From: Euglena gracilis
Lineage: Eukaryota; Euglenida; Euglenophyceae; Euglenales
Direction of reading: 5' to 3'
NCBI GenBank assembly: GCA_039621445.1
Contig: CP154955.1
Location: forward strand, 6,742,010-6,806,009
Length of the DNA: 64,000 nucleotides
Shown: positions 1 through 10,060 of the stretch, in pieces
Position numbering within the stretch: position 1 is the stretch's first letter
How the letters are laid out: every line of letters starts with the position of its first letter
Position numbers and translations under genes: made by a program
Notes under the pieces: generated by a model
The model's input: only the letters and a program-made list of their open reading frames with translations
Told to the model about the DNA's origin: nothing
Databases searched by the model: none

Positions 1-2137
1 GAGTGGTGACCACCTTCACGCCAAGGAGTGGGGCGAGTGGCCCCCGGGGTCCCCGCTCCTGGCAACCGGAGTTCCTGGGCCGTTCCTCGGGTGACGGCAG
101 CACCCGAGGGCCATGCAACACGCGGAGCCGCTCTCCAGGTGGGTGCCCATGGGGCTTTATCTCGCCTGCCTGGATGGAGCCGTGGGTGGCCCTGAGGGTC
201 CGCATACGCTTGGGGTCCATGACTCGCCCACCCGCGGAACATGAGTGCCCCGTCACCAGGCGGTCTGCCCCCACCAGCCGGGCGTCGGGGGCATCGACAA
301 GGAAGGCCCGGCTGGATCCGAAACCGCCTGGCTCTTTTACCGCTGTGTGCGGAAAGAGAGAGACACGCGGGAAACCGCGGCCACCCCACAACGGGTGGAA
401 CAAAAGTCCCGGCCTTCCTTCCGGGCACCTAGCGCTTGCGAGCCCTTCGAGGCCAGGCGCATGGGACTGAAGCGCTTCCCCACACAGCCCAAGACGGCTA
501 GGGGCTCGGAGTCCGGGGTGAGCCGACGCCGCCACCGCCCACGGCGAAAAGAATATGGGCTCCCGCCAGCTGACGCGGTTTACAAACATCAGCTAGGCCA
601 CCCCACGCAGCAGCAACCGAGGTGGTGCTTCTCGGCCTGCAAGGACTCGAGCGCAAAGTCCCGCCCGCACAGCCTCCAGTGCAAGTCGGCACAGAGGAAA
701 GAGCCACGTGTGGGTGAAGCCCGTTACCCTCCTGGTGAGTCGCGGGTCGGGCTCCCCATACCTTGCTTGGGGTCGAAGCAAGTGGCTCTATGCGGGCTGT
801 AGCTCCGGGAAGGCTGGCCCATCTCTGGGTGAAGGAGGCGGGCTGACGGGGTGCCAGGACCCCAATCGGCGCCGGCCGTGGACCAGAGTATCCCAGAGTG
901 GTGACCACCTTCACGCCAAGGAGTGGGGCGAGTGGCCCCCGGGGTCCCCGCTCCTGGCAACCGGAGTTCCTGGGCCGTTCCTCGGGTGACGGCAGCACCC
1001 GAGGGCCATGCAACACGCGGAGCCGCTCTCCAGGTGGGTGCCCATGGGGCTTTATCTCGCCTGCCTGGATGGAGCCGTGGGTGGCCCTGAGGGTCCGCAT
1101 ACCCTTGGGGTCCATGACTCGCCCACCCGCGGAACATGAGTGCCCCGTCACCAGGCGGTCTGCCCCCACCAGCCGGGCGTCGGGGGCATCGACAAGGAAG
1201 GCCCGGCTGGATCCGAAACTGCCTGGCTCTTTTACCGCTGTGTGCGGAAAGAGAGAGACACGCGGGAAACCGCGGCCACCCCACAACGGGTGGAACAAAA
1301 GTCCCGGCCTTCCTTCCGGGCACCTAGCGCTTGCGAGCCCTTCGAGGCCAGGCGCATGGGACTGAAGCGCTTCCCCACACAGCCCAAGAGGGCTAGGGGC
1401 TCGGAGTCCGGGGTGAGCCGACGCCGCCACCGCCCACGGCGAAAAGAATATGGGCTCCCGCCAGCTGACGCGGTTTACAAACATCAGCTAGGCCACCGCA
1501 CGCAGCAACCGAGGTGGTGCTTCTCGGCCTGCAAGGACTCGAGCGCAAAGTCCCGCCCGCACAGCCTCCAGTGCAAGTTGGCACAGAGGAAAGAGCCACG
1601 TGTGGGTGAAGCCCGTTACCCTCCTGGTGAGTCGCGGGTCGGGCTCCCCATACCTTGCTTGGGGTCGAAGCAAGTGGCTCTATGCGGGCTGTAGCTCCGG
1701 GAAGGCTGGCCCATCTCTGGGTGAAGGAGGCGGGCTGACAGGGTGCCAGGACCCCAATCGGCGCCGGCCGTGGACCAGAGTATCCCAGAGTGGTGACCAC
1801 CTTCACGCCAAGGAGTGGGGCGAGTGGCCCCCGGGGTTCCCGCTCCTGGCAACCGGAGTTCCTGGGCCGTTCCTCGGGTGACGGCAGCACCCGAGGGCCA
1901 TGCAACACGCGGAGCCGCTCTCCAGGTGGGTGCCCATGGGGCTTTATCTCGCCTGCCTGGATGGAGCCGTGGGTGGCCCTGAGGGTCCGCATACCCTTGG
2001 GGTCCATGACTCGCCCACCCGCGGAACATGAGTGCCCCGTCACCAGGCGGTCTGCCCCCACCAGCCGGGCGTCGGGGGCATCGACAAGGAAGGCCCGGCT
2101 GGATCCGAAACCGCCTGGCTCTTTTACCGCTGTGTGC

Positions 2138-2197
<60 letters not shown>

Positions 2198-2814
2198 GCT
2201 CTCCAGGGGGGTGCCCATGGGGCTTTATCTCGCCCGCCTGGATGGAGCCGTGGGTGGCCCTGAGGGTCTGCATACCCTTGGGGTCCATGACGCGCCCACC
2301 CGCGGAGCATGAGCGCCCCGTCACCAGGCGGTCTGCCCCCACCAGCCGGGCGTCAGGGGCATCGACAAGGAAGGCCCGGCTGGATCCGAAACTGCCTGGC
2401 TCCTTTACCGCTGTGTGCGGAAAAGAGAGAGACACGCGGGAAACCGCGGCCACCCCACAACGGGTGGAACAAAAGTCCCGGCCTTCCTTCCGGGCAACTA
2501 GCGCTTGCGAGCCCTTCGAGGCCAGGCGCATGGGACTGAAGCGCTTCCCCACACAGCCCAAGACGGCTAGGGGCTCGGAGTCCGGGGTGAGCCGACGCCG
2601 CCACCGCCCACGGCGAAAAGAATATGGGCTCCCGCCAGCTGACGCGGTTTACAAACATCTGCCAGGCCACCCCACGCAGTAACCGAGGTGGTGCTTCTCG
2701 GCCTGCAAGGACTCGAGCGCAAAGTCCCGCCCGCACAGCCTCCAGTGCAAGTCGGCACAGAGGAAAGAGCCACGTGTGGATGAAGCCCGTTACCCTCCTG
2801 GTGAGTCGCGGGTC
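1..2814. repeat. Satellite 1 array, left block (about 892-bp monomer)
   Basis: Head-to-tail GC-rich tandem repeat. The same landmark (ggagtggggcgagtggccc) recurs near 25, 920 and 1813. Spacing is about 892-895 bp until a GA tract at 2142-2195 interrupts the register. Copies differ by scattered substitutions. Several frames stay open over hundreds of codons on both strands, which follows from the base composition. No recognisable protein, tRNA or rRNA was found in the monomer. The array runs off the left edge and stops at 2814, inside the monomer, where a retroelement begins. Confidence 0.95.
2142..2195. repeat. GA microsatellite inside satellite 1, at a rearrangement point
   Basis: A 54-bp pure GA tract. 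Other monomers have only a short GA run here (aaagagagagacacg). After the tract the sequence resumes at a position belonging upstream in the monomer (gccgctctccagg), so roughly 300 bp are repeated out of register. This fits expansion of a short GA run followed by unequal joining to another GA-containing site. Confidence 0.9.
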
Positions 2815-3633
2815 CGGCAGTGTACGTCCCACCCCGGCTTTTCTACTTATGTTTTCCTCCCGAAAAGCCCGTGGGGGGAGTAACAATAAAATTTGCTTCC
2901 CTTTTCCCCTTTTGAATGCAAATCACACAAGCAGAAGAATTGGTGGGACCGCAGTCCCTTATGTCAAAGTGACGGTTGCTCTTTCGAGCTTTGTAAACGA
3001 AAGAAATAAAACTTGTATTCAATTGGGACTTCGCCCTTAGAATTCTAAAAGAGAATTGCAAAGCACCAAACCCAATAACCTTGAATTAGGAACCAGTTAC
3101 TTTCGCTAAGCTTTCGCTAGCTCTGAGATTCTCTCTTTGTCTTATGGTTTAACCATGCCACTGTGCACAGCCCGGCCGTAGCCAGCTTGTAGGCCGTAGC
3201 CCATTGTATCTGGTACACAGTGCCATGGCAGAATGGCTGCCTGGTACACATCCCCCTCGCAGGGCTCTGCCCGATTTCCCATCTGGACCAGGCCAGTCGG
3301 GATGCCAGGCACAGTCCCAGGTTAAGGGAGACAGTACCAGGATACCATGGTCTGGTTCCCAATTACGGTTACCGTGTTTGGAGCACAAAGCGCAAAAGAA
3401 TTCTGGCGCAAATGCTGTGCTTCGTGTGTCTTCTTACTTGACACCGTAGTGTCTTTGTGGTCTTGAATCTTCGCGATCAACGTGTTATCCACCAAACTTA
3501 AGGCTATTCCGCCATTGTGTCTTGAAACGGTGTTGAACGCGATGATGAAGTGCGTATTCACGATCGAGACTTCGCTCATTATGCGGGACTACGCCCATCT
3601 CAGCCGTAGCTGATTGTAGGAGGCAGGAAACCC
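2815..3633 (-). other. 3' terminal region of element A (no gene; possible LTR remnant)
   Basis: AT-richer sequence after the last open frame of element A. It holds a TG...CA segment at 2821-2885 (tgtacgtccc ... agtaaca) and, next to it, a pyrimidine tract at about 2894-2911 that would read as a polypurine tract on the minus strand. This could be a very short or deleted 3' LTR, but no second copy exists here for comparison. A short ggccgtagcc repeat lies at about 3173-3202. I see no gene. Confidence 0.4.
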
Positions 3634-4404
3634 TTAACGTTTGCGGGTTTCCTTGAAGTACTCACCCATGTGTGGGTCTTGTACCAAGGTCATTTCAGTT
3701 GGACGTAAGTCTAAGGTATCCTTGTCAGGATCATCCATGTTGATCCGTGGGATAACCCAACTTTTGACTTCTTGTATTTCCTTGGGCAGTTCGGTTTTGA
3801 GCATTTCAGCTCGCTTGTGGAGGTACACTTGCAAGTTTTCCCAGAAAACTCTCGGAAAAGTTGCAAGCCATATGTAATAGTTCCATCTTGGATGGTTTGC
3901 TGGTACCTGTGGTGGCATTCCAGGCAGAGCGTTGAAATCAACGTTATGCGCGCGGGATGCACAGGCACAGCGGGTTATGTGTGGTTTCAGAATGGTTCCA
4001 ACCCATTCTGAGTAATGTTCGTAACCATGTCGTTCAGGTGGATAGTCGGGCAATAACCATCGTTGTGTGGTTTCAGAAACCGTTGAAGGCTTTGTAAAGA
4101 GTGGGTAAATGACTCGTTTCCAGTCATCATCATTGAAGAGTAAGGGCAATCGCACTTTTGTACATTCCACAGCAAGTCTGATTCCGCCGGAATCAGTTTG
4201 GAAGTCATAGGCGATTCCGCCGCGGTCAAAAGCCCCAGCTTTCTTGAAGCTTTTGTGTTGGTATATTTGTCGTTTTGTTTTGTAAAAATTAAGGAAATCT
4301 TCCAGAACGTCCTCGCTTCCGGGTACGACCTTGGAGATTTCCGCCATCTGCGGGCAAATATATGTCTGCCCGTAGGCAGTTGACACAGAAAACTGGTACG
4401 TCAC
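3634..4404 (-). CDS. Element A downstream ORF, 256 aa, unrecognised
   Basis: The last open frame of the 3' coding block. The protein is soluble-looking, with no signal peptide or membrane segment. It has many Trp and aromatic residues (RWNYYIW, FPRVFWENLQVYLHKR) and a CACAS motif, and ends in a charged tail. It overlaps the frame at 4289-4687 and very likely continues the same polypeptide through a frameshift, because Cys-pair sequence stands just upstream in the other frame. I do not recognise a family. The protein-like composition and its place downstream of the integrase suggest an extra protein in the env position of a Ty3-like element, but that role is inferred. Confidence 0.5.
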   Translation of the reverse strand: MTYQFSVSTAYGQTYICPQMAEISKVVPGSEDVLEDFLNFYKTKRQIYQHKSFKKAGAFDRGGIAYDFQTDSGGIRLAVECTKVRLPLLFNDDDWKRVIYPLFTKPSTVSETTQRWLLPDYPPERHGYEHYSEWVGTILKPHITRCACASRAHNVDFNALPGMPPQVPANHPRWNYYIWLATFPRVFWENLQVYLHKRAEMLKTELPKEIQEVKSWVIPRINMDDPDKDTLDLRPTEMTLVQDPHMGEYFKETRKR

Positions 4405-4687
4405 GGTCTCTGTCCTCTTCCGACCAACGGAAGTTGTTCAGTTTTCTCCAGGCGATGATGCAATCACCGCAAATCAAAGCGGCTGTATTTGGAACGAATT
4501 CGTTGTGGTGAAAAATTTTCCGTTTGTTGTCCGCATAACAGACATGCACAGCTGACATGCTGTTACGAATGTTGTGACAAACAGTACAGAGCCATGTTGT
4601 TTGACCATTCGGTCTATTGTCAAACAGGAATGTTTCCCAAGGTATTGGGCAAACACTCTTGGTGATCTGGCATTGTAGAATCACCAA
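4289..4687 (-). CDS. Element A downstream ORF with paired-cysteine zinc-binding motifs
   Basis: About 132 codons with CTVC, then CGDC, then CVNC, plus HVC and HH between them. This is the spacing of a zinc ribbon or RING-like metal site. A Trp-Arg-Lys segment and an acidic-basic stretch (RWSEEDRDRD) separate the last two pairs. There is no ATG at the first codon, and the frame overlaps its neighbours by a few bases, so it is probably one segment of a longer frameshifted protein running from about 5700 to 3634. The specific family is unknown. The function could be nucleic-acid or protein binding (inference). Confidence 0.5.
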   Translation of the reverse strand: MVILQCQITKSVCPIPWETFLFDNRPNGQTTWLCTVCHNIRNSMSAVHVCYADNKRKIFHHNEFVPNTAALICGDCIIAWRKLNNFRWSEEDRDRDVPVFCVNCLRADIYLPADGGNLQGRTRKRGRSGRFP

Positions 4688-5700
4688 ATATGGCGAACGT
4701 AGTAGTTGTACTTCTGTTCATTGAAAGACAATGGTTCAATCAACTTGTTCAACAAAATACCGCGTTCGCGGGCTGATTGTATCATGGCAATGCGTTCTTC
4801 GACGCTCGGCAGGTTAGAGATGATGTCCTCTTGCCAAAGAGTGGCATTATCGTCAACGGGCATGTTTTCCTCTTGCGAGGTCTCAGACATTGTATCTTGT
4901 CGAGTTCCACCTCGGAGGGTAGAAGTGACCCGGCTTTTCCCGGCCACTTCGGTATATGTCGGTGCTGGTGTGGTAGCTGCTGGGGTCTTCGCCCGCTTTC
5001 CTGATTTGCTACCACTCCCAGGTGGAGGTGGTTTTGGTGCGTTGTGTCGTTCAGCTTGTTTGCACGGTTCTGCAGGCTGTGGTTTAGCATTAGTCTTACT
5101 GCCTTTCTCTTTCCGCTGTGGCGGAAGGGGGCGTTCTGCAGGCGACTTTGGAGCATATTTGACCGTTGGTGTGGTGGTAGGTGGTACGTCAGGAGCCGTC
5201 GGTACCACCTGTTCAGGTGTGTGTACCACTACGGGTGTTGTGTCATGTGGTGGCGTTTGTTCGACCGCAGTCGATTCAGTTGTTGTCACCACTTCGGGTG
5301 GTTGGACATCAGGAGTAGAGCTGGCCGCGTCTGCTGCCAGTGCTGTGGTGGAAGCCGTAGCTTCTTGTGTTGGTTTCTCGCCAAGTTCCGTGTCACGGGG
5401 ACTTCGCGTTGAAGAAGAAGACCTCGATCGCACCATTGCAACCAACGAGGCTACGCCACTTCGGACGCTTCCGAGGACGCGTTCTGCAGCGCGTCCAACT
5501 TGTGGTGGTATGAGTATAAAATCGTCTGGGTCTTGGTATCTGTCGATACCTTCTCGTTCTTGTCGTGTGATCAGTTCGCGAAATGCGATTATCTCAGCAT
5601 CAGTTACTTCGTGTACAGTTTCCGCATGTGCGGGAGTAGGTGGAACCACTTCTATCGAAGGCGCTGCGGCCGTTGTGGAATCTGCAGGCACTTCGGCCAT
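4681..5700 (-). CDS. Element A downstream ORF, 339 aa, Pro/Thr/Ala-rich
   Basis: It starts at an ATG (MAEVPADST). Residues 30-60 hold a charged helix (EIIAFRELITRQEREGIDRY). Residues 90-260 form a long low-complexity Pro/Thr/Ser/Ala/Lys linker. A more ordered C-terminus (about 280-339) includes LPSVEERIAMIQSARERG. The frame ends as the Cys-pair frame begins, in a different phase. It looks like a linker between folded parts of a large structural or polyprotein product. I recognise no catalytic motif. Confidence 0.5.
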   Translation of the reverse strand: MAEVPADSTTAAAPSIEVVPPTPAHAETVHEVTDAEIIAFRELITRQEREGIDRYQDPDDFILIPPQVGRAAERVLGSVRSGVASLVAMVRSRSSSSTRSPRDTELGEKPTQEATASTTALAADAASSTPDVQPPEVVTTTESTAVEQTPPHDTTPVVVHTPEQVVPTAPDVPPTTTPTVKYAPKSPAERPLPPQRKEKGSKTNAKPQPAEPCKQAERHNAPKPPPPGSGSKSGKRAKTPAATTPAPTYTEVAGKSRVTSTLRGGTRQDTMSETSQEENMPVDDNATLWQEDIISNLPSVEERIAMIQSARERGILLNKLIEPLSFNEQKYNYYVRHIW

Positions 5701-6037
5701 TGTAAATCTGCAGGCGCGTCAGGTCCCGCATCTGGCAATGGTGTTTGTGAACGTGTTTGAGCAGGCGTTGTAGTTGTGGCACTTCGGCCCTTAGAGAATG
5801 TTGTATGCCGGTATCTTCCGGTTCAGACACCACAGATGCGGAGGAGACGGAACGTGTACTGTGTTCATTGTCTGTCCGTTCTTCCATTTCCTCATCGCTG
5901 GATGTCCCAGAAAAAGAAACGGACGAAGAGTTTGAAGAGTGTACGGGAGTGCGTTCCACAGACATTGTAGGTGTAGGTGGAGGTTGTGGCAAACGTTCTT
6001 CCGAACGTTTGGGCGGTCGGTTGTCCGCGCACGCCAA
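5701..6037 (-). CDS. Element A downstream coding segment, Ser/Pro/Glu-rich
   Basis: The open frame 5600-6037 carries a Ser-rich acidic stretch (SSDEEMEERTDNEHSTRS) followed by a His/Arg helix. Its first residues line up with the end of the frame upstream (about 6030), and its end abuts the ATG at 5700. The coding sense therefore probably moves from frame to frame here. No family recognised. Confidence 0.4.
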
Positions 6038-6578
6038 AGCCCCAGAAGTCCACGGGGAACTTGTGGTGGCAGTGGGTGCACCAAAGCACGAATTTTTGTT
6101 GGTATGTCAGGTCGATTCCGACCACTTGGAAGTGGGGACCGTAGTGTTCGTTGAGGAAGATTTGGTAGTTGTAACAGAACATTTCGTGTGTCACCAATTG
6201 TATATCCTTTGGAAGTGGGAATACTTCCCATTGTATGCCTTGTGGTCCGATTTCTCGGATATTGTCAAACATTGTCTTCAGTGCGTCAAGGGACGATTCC
6301 CATCCGTATTGTAACTTTGGATGTGGCAAGTAGTGCGCTTGGCTGGCGGGCATTGCAAATGAACCGAAGTTCATGCAATGGAATCCGAGCCAAAAAAGTA
6401 GTTGCCAGAAACCCGGCAAAATTGTCGATGCCATCCTGGCTTTCGTAACTGGAAATTGTACCGTCGAAGAAAAAGCCACGGGCTTTTTCCTTGTAGAGTT
6501 TGACCATGTTGTGATGTACTTCGGGAGCAACAACCCAAGGGTGTTGTTCCTCGTAGTACTTGTGCATAATTGTATCAC
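5892..6578 (-). pseudogene. Element A downstream coding segment with CxxCHH motif, frameshifted
   Basis: Two overlapping frames (6286-6567 and 5892-6578) carry parts of one protein-like sequence. The first gives an aromatic and charged segment starting MHKYYEEQHPWVV. The second, from about 6330 down, gives LDALKTMFDNIREIG, then WCTHCHHKF (a possible metal site) and DFWGFG. Switching frame near 6330 gives a continuous sensible sequence, which suggests an old indel. I do not recognise the domain. Confidence 0.45.
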
Positions 6579-6590
6579 ATCCGTCTGAGA

Positions 6591-7710
6591 TCAGAACAGA
6601 TGGTCAATCGTAAATTGTACGTCCAGGTCGTAACCTGGTTGTGAGCCTTCGCTCTTTCCTTTGCCTTTCTGGCCTTTCTGTCCTTTTGCGACTTCGCGCT
6701 CTTGTTCGTTCCAACGGTATGCACCGTCTTTTCGGTATGTTCGTGTTTTTCTCCACATTGTAACAGTTACACCTGCGGTGTAAATGTCCAGCGATGTCAT
6801 CAGAGGGTTTGTCTGGTCGCATTTGGTGATAGATTTCTTGTAAGGAACGTTGAACGTTGGACGGGATCGGCAGGTCATCATTGTCCTGACGATCACGTTG
6901 CGCCTGCGCGCTTTGTGGATCGTCGTCCAAACGACGAAGTTGTGTGTCTGGCGTTGGACGTGTTTGTGGTGGTGTTGCAAACTCCGGTCCACGCGGACGT
7001 TTGCGCGCGTCAACGTTGTATTGTTTTGCTGGGGCCGTCAAATGTTGTAGAGCTTCCTGGTAAGTGGCGCGTTGTGCTGGCGACTCAAACCTGGGTTGAC
7101 CCGAGAAAGGTTGTCCCGGTTCAACAGGTGGTTGTGTCTGTCCAGTCGAAGCCGGTTGTGAAGGTGTTGTGACAGGAGGTGTTCGAACTGGAATTGTAGA
7201 TTGTGCGGGTACTTTTGCACGTGCCGACTGCGCGGCTTGAGCAGGGGGTCCTGTTCTTTGTATAGGTGTAGGTTGGTTTGAACCTGCTGCTGATGCGGCA
7301 GGCGGTGTAGATGTTGATTGTGCAGTCGAAACTGCTTGCACCGGTTTTGTATGTGGTGCCAGAGTAGGTTGAGCTACTGGCGGCACGAGATTCGACGCCG
7401 AAGCGAGTTGTTCCATTGGACCAGGTGGATGTGTTGGTGCATTCACACGCAAAACTTCGGGTAGTGCCCAGGTGGGTATACCCAAAATTTTGGAATTTGG
7501 ACCAATGCCATCCATTATCACTCCTTTCACGTTGATGGCTCCCAAATGGGATCCAAGTTCGTAAATTTTGTCAAGGGGAAGATATTGTTCTCCTTTGGTT
7601 GTGTAAGCGAAATCCGCAGATTGTGGTACTCGTTCATAGTGAATATTGTCCACTACGGGACGCAGGGGGTTTTCTCCGACAACCCGTATCGCTGTCGGTT
7701 CCGGCAGTGG
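6591..7710 (-). pseudogene. Element A downstream coding segment, Pro/Gln-rich with a small ordered domain
   Basis: From about 7690 the frame encodes an ordered stretch (VVDNIHYERVPQSADFAYTT, then LPLDKIYELGSHLGAINVKG) and then about 200 residues rich in Pro, Thr, Gln and Ala. A frame change near 6800 leads to a basic tail (KGQKGQKGKGK) and a stop at 6591. A basic Lys-Gly tail after a disordered linker resembles the nucleic-acid-binding end of Gag-type proteins, but no zinc knuckle is present. Whether this is structural or accessory cannot be settled by eye. Confidence 0.45.
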
Positions 7711-8931
7711 TACGGCGTGGGGTTGTCGGTGGTTGCGGTTGAGATTGTACCGATGGTTGAGTTTGTACGGGTTGTGGTGGTTGAGGGGCCGGTTGAGGTG
7801 GTTCGTCAGTTTCCATGGTATACTCCGGCTCTGGTTCTGCCGTTGTATACTCGTCATAAGGCTCTTCGGCCATCTCGTCGGTATAGTTTTCATCGTATGG
7901 CTCTTCGGCCTGCATAGGGTATTGTGATGGCATACCAGCCTCCCAGTTCCGGGCAGGTGGCATGCGTGGGGGAGAGGAAAAACGTTGTTGTGGTAAGGGT
8001 ATTGGTTCTTGCATTTGTACATCACCCATCTCACTTTCTGTGAGTTCAGGAGTATAACGGCGCATTGTGTTCCGCGTAAGCACCGGCGGGACCACTCCGC
8101 GGAGCACCGGCGGGACCAGGACTCCCAGGTCCCTGAGCGTTACGTTGTCTGGAAATCCGGATTCTCCGGGTTGGAAGAAGGTTCTACCCGCTATCGTACT
8201 CTGGGACCACATGTCCCAGGTGGCGATAGGCTTGTTGGCGATTGCAAGCAATTGTCGGCAGTACGAATCCCACATCACTCGGATGAAGGGATCCGGTCTG
8301 TCCTCTGCGCACATGCGCAGAGCGTTACGAATTGTATCTGTTTAAGCGGTTGTCAGTTCACCCATGTACTTGGGGCACCGAGGCATAACGGGAGCGGCAT
8401 ACTGCCTTTGTGGGGGTTCTGGTTGTGTGGCACACTGCCCTTGTGGAGGTTGTGCGGCATACTGCCCTTGTGGCGGTTGTGCGGGGTAATAGTGACTACG
8501 TAGTTGTTCAGCCCATTGTCGTTGTTCCGATTGTATATATTGTTGTTCTACCGCCGCAAAAGCAGCGCGTTGGCCACTGCTACTAGCCAGATCGTATCGC
8601 CTTGGTGGCCGCGGTTGCGGCACCACAAACTGTTCATAGGCAGATACCGTTTGTTGTGGAGTCATAGGTTGAGATTGTAGCCACCAAGTGTCGTTTGTTC
8701 TGGAGCAACATGCGGAACTGCATGTTGAGTCACAGGGGGATTTACCACTACGGGCCTTGCTGCCGAAGCAGCTTGTACATGCCGACCGGGGACTTGCTCT
8801 CCACGAGGGAGTGCTAGTCCTCGTCCTCCCGAAGGAGGTTGTGGGTGAGGGGGTCCTCCCGTAGGAGGTTGTCCAGGGGGAACATACGGTTGGGAGGATG
8901 GAGGACCAGGTACCCTTCCTCCAGCATCCAT
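7634..8931 (-). pseudogene. Element A: start of the downstream ORF, Pro/Gln-rich
   Basis: The first ATG after the integrase stop is at 8931, preceded by pyrimidine-rich acceptor-like sequence ending in CAG and AAG. The reading begins MDAGGRVPGPP and is Pro/Gly/Gln-rich. It changes frame near 8690 (QQTVSAYEQFVVPQP follows), meets an in-frame TAA at 8342-8344, and continues in the same phase with an ordered segment (DPFIRVMWDSYCRQLLAIAN) and an acidic Tyr-rich repeat (AEEPYDE, twice). The TAA may be a nonsense mutation or a true boundary. No family recognised. Confidence 0.45.
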
Positions 8932-9232
8932 CTTGAAAAAAAAAGCAGATAGTAGCAAGTACTGAGCTCTGGGGAAACAGAGAAATAAGGCATTGTACGG
9001 TAACATTGTACGCATGCAACCAAGTGTACAGAAACACAAAAATAATTGTATGTTTGCAATTATTGTAAAATCAAAATTGTAGCTCCAAGTGTAAAAATGG
9101 ACTGTATAGGACCGTAGTCCTTTAGCGAAAAGTCCTTCGCTGGGGACAAAATGGTTTGGCATCCGCCCATTATACATTTTGTCAAAAGTCCAAGGTATGG
9201 ACAAAATCTTGGGCATCTTTGTATATCCTCCC
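8932..9232 (-). other. Spacer between integrase stop and downstream ORF of element A
   Basis: About 300 bp, AT-rich, with no open frame. In the sense direction it has repeated TACAAT words and, just before the ATG at 8931, two polypyrimidine-AG stretches (TTTCTCTGTTTCCCCAG and CTTTTTTTTTCAAG) that look like splice acceptors. That would fit a spliced subgenomic mRNA for the downstream ORF. The region is too short and lacks features for an LTR. Splicing is inference. Confidence 0.4.
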
Positions 9233-10060
9233 TTAGAAGGTATTTACAGAAATGTCAAGGTTGTTTCGTTTGTTCCATAGCTTCCAGTCTTGTTGGATGT
9301 AACCAACAAAACTAGTTGCTGGTTCCCAAGTGTCCTCTTCGGGACCATATCCTTTCCATCTTACCTTCCAGTAATGTATACCTCTGTCTACTTTGTGGTC
9401 GAGGATTTTGTCAACGACAAAATCATCTGTTTCAGGCAATTTTGACCGTGGTTTGAAGTAAAGACAGGGTATGGCTTTACCGTTTGGTGGAGTCAGGTAT
9501 GGTTTGAAGTCATCCATGTGCACATCCTCGACACCGTTGGGTAAAGCGACTTTGTAGCGCCCACTTGTACCCAACCGATCGAGGATCCCACATGGTCCCA
9601 TCCAGAGGGGGTCCAACTTCGTGGATTGCATGCGGGTTCTAGTGTTCAGAACCCACACGCGGTCACCTGGGTTGTATGTCGGTGAATTGTAAGCTTGTGA
9701 GAATTGTCTTTGCTTTTGTAAGTGTATAGCGGCTACGCGCTTCTGCACATCCGTGCGCAATGATTCTACTTCAGAGAACCATGTTTCGCAACTCACGCTA
9801 GAACGAGCAGGTCGTTCTGACGGGATGTCGCCAATGGCTGGGGGATCACGTCCGAAGACGATCTTGTACGGTGAGTGTTGTAGTATCAACCCCGGTAAAG
9901 TGTTAATAGAAAAAAAACACCAGGGTAATACTTGTAGCCAGGCATTGTGCGATTCGGCCAGTGAAAGTCGTAGCATGTTGACTACAGCTTTCACTGCCGC
10001 TTCAGCGCGACCATTGAGTTTTGGACGATAAATGATAGAAAAATGCTGCTCTATTCCGAG
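9233..10060 (-). pseudogene. Element A integrase (C-terminal part) with chromodomain, 5'-truncated
   Basis: The minus-strand reading starts in the integrase core just before the catalytic Glu region ([12 protein letters not shown], partly upstream of the first Met at 9994). It then gives [15 protein letters not shown], a basic DRVWV segment, a GPY/F-like module ([16 protein letters not shown]), and a C-terminal chromodomain ([30 protein letters not shown]) ending at 9233. The chromodomain has the three aromatic-cage positions in the expected places and would direct integration to modified histones. The first two catalytic Asp residues are missing, so it is inactive. The plus-strand element at 62755-63846 is a close homologue. 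Confidence 0.9.

Noticed and set aside
498-1484. Long minus-strand open frame (328 aa) repeated in nearly every satellite 1 monomer
   Set aside because: It recurs with the monomer. Open frames exist on both strands, there is no domain, start or codon signal, and it spans monomer borders. It is a product of GC-rich repeat composition.
2821-2885. 65-bp TG...CA segment as the 3' LTR of element A
   Set aside because: Too short for a typical LTR, no second copy for comparison, and the polypurine-like tract is not adjacent. Kept only as a possible remnant.
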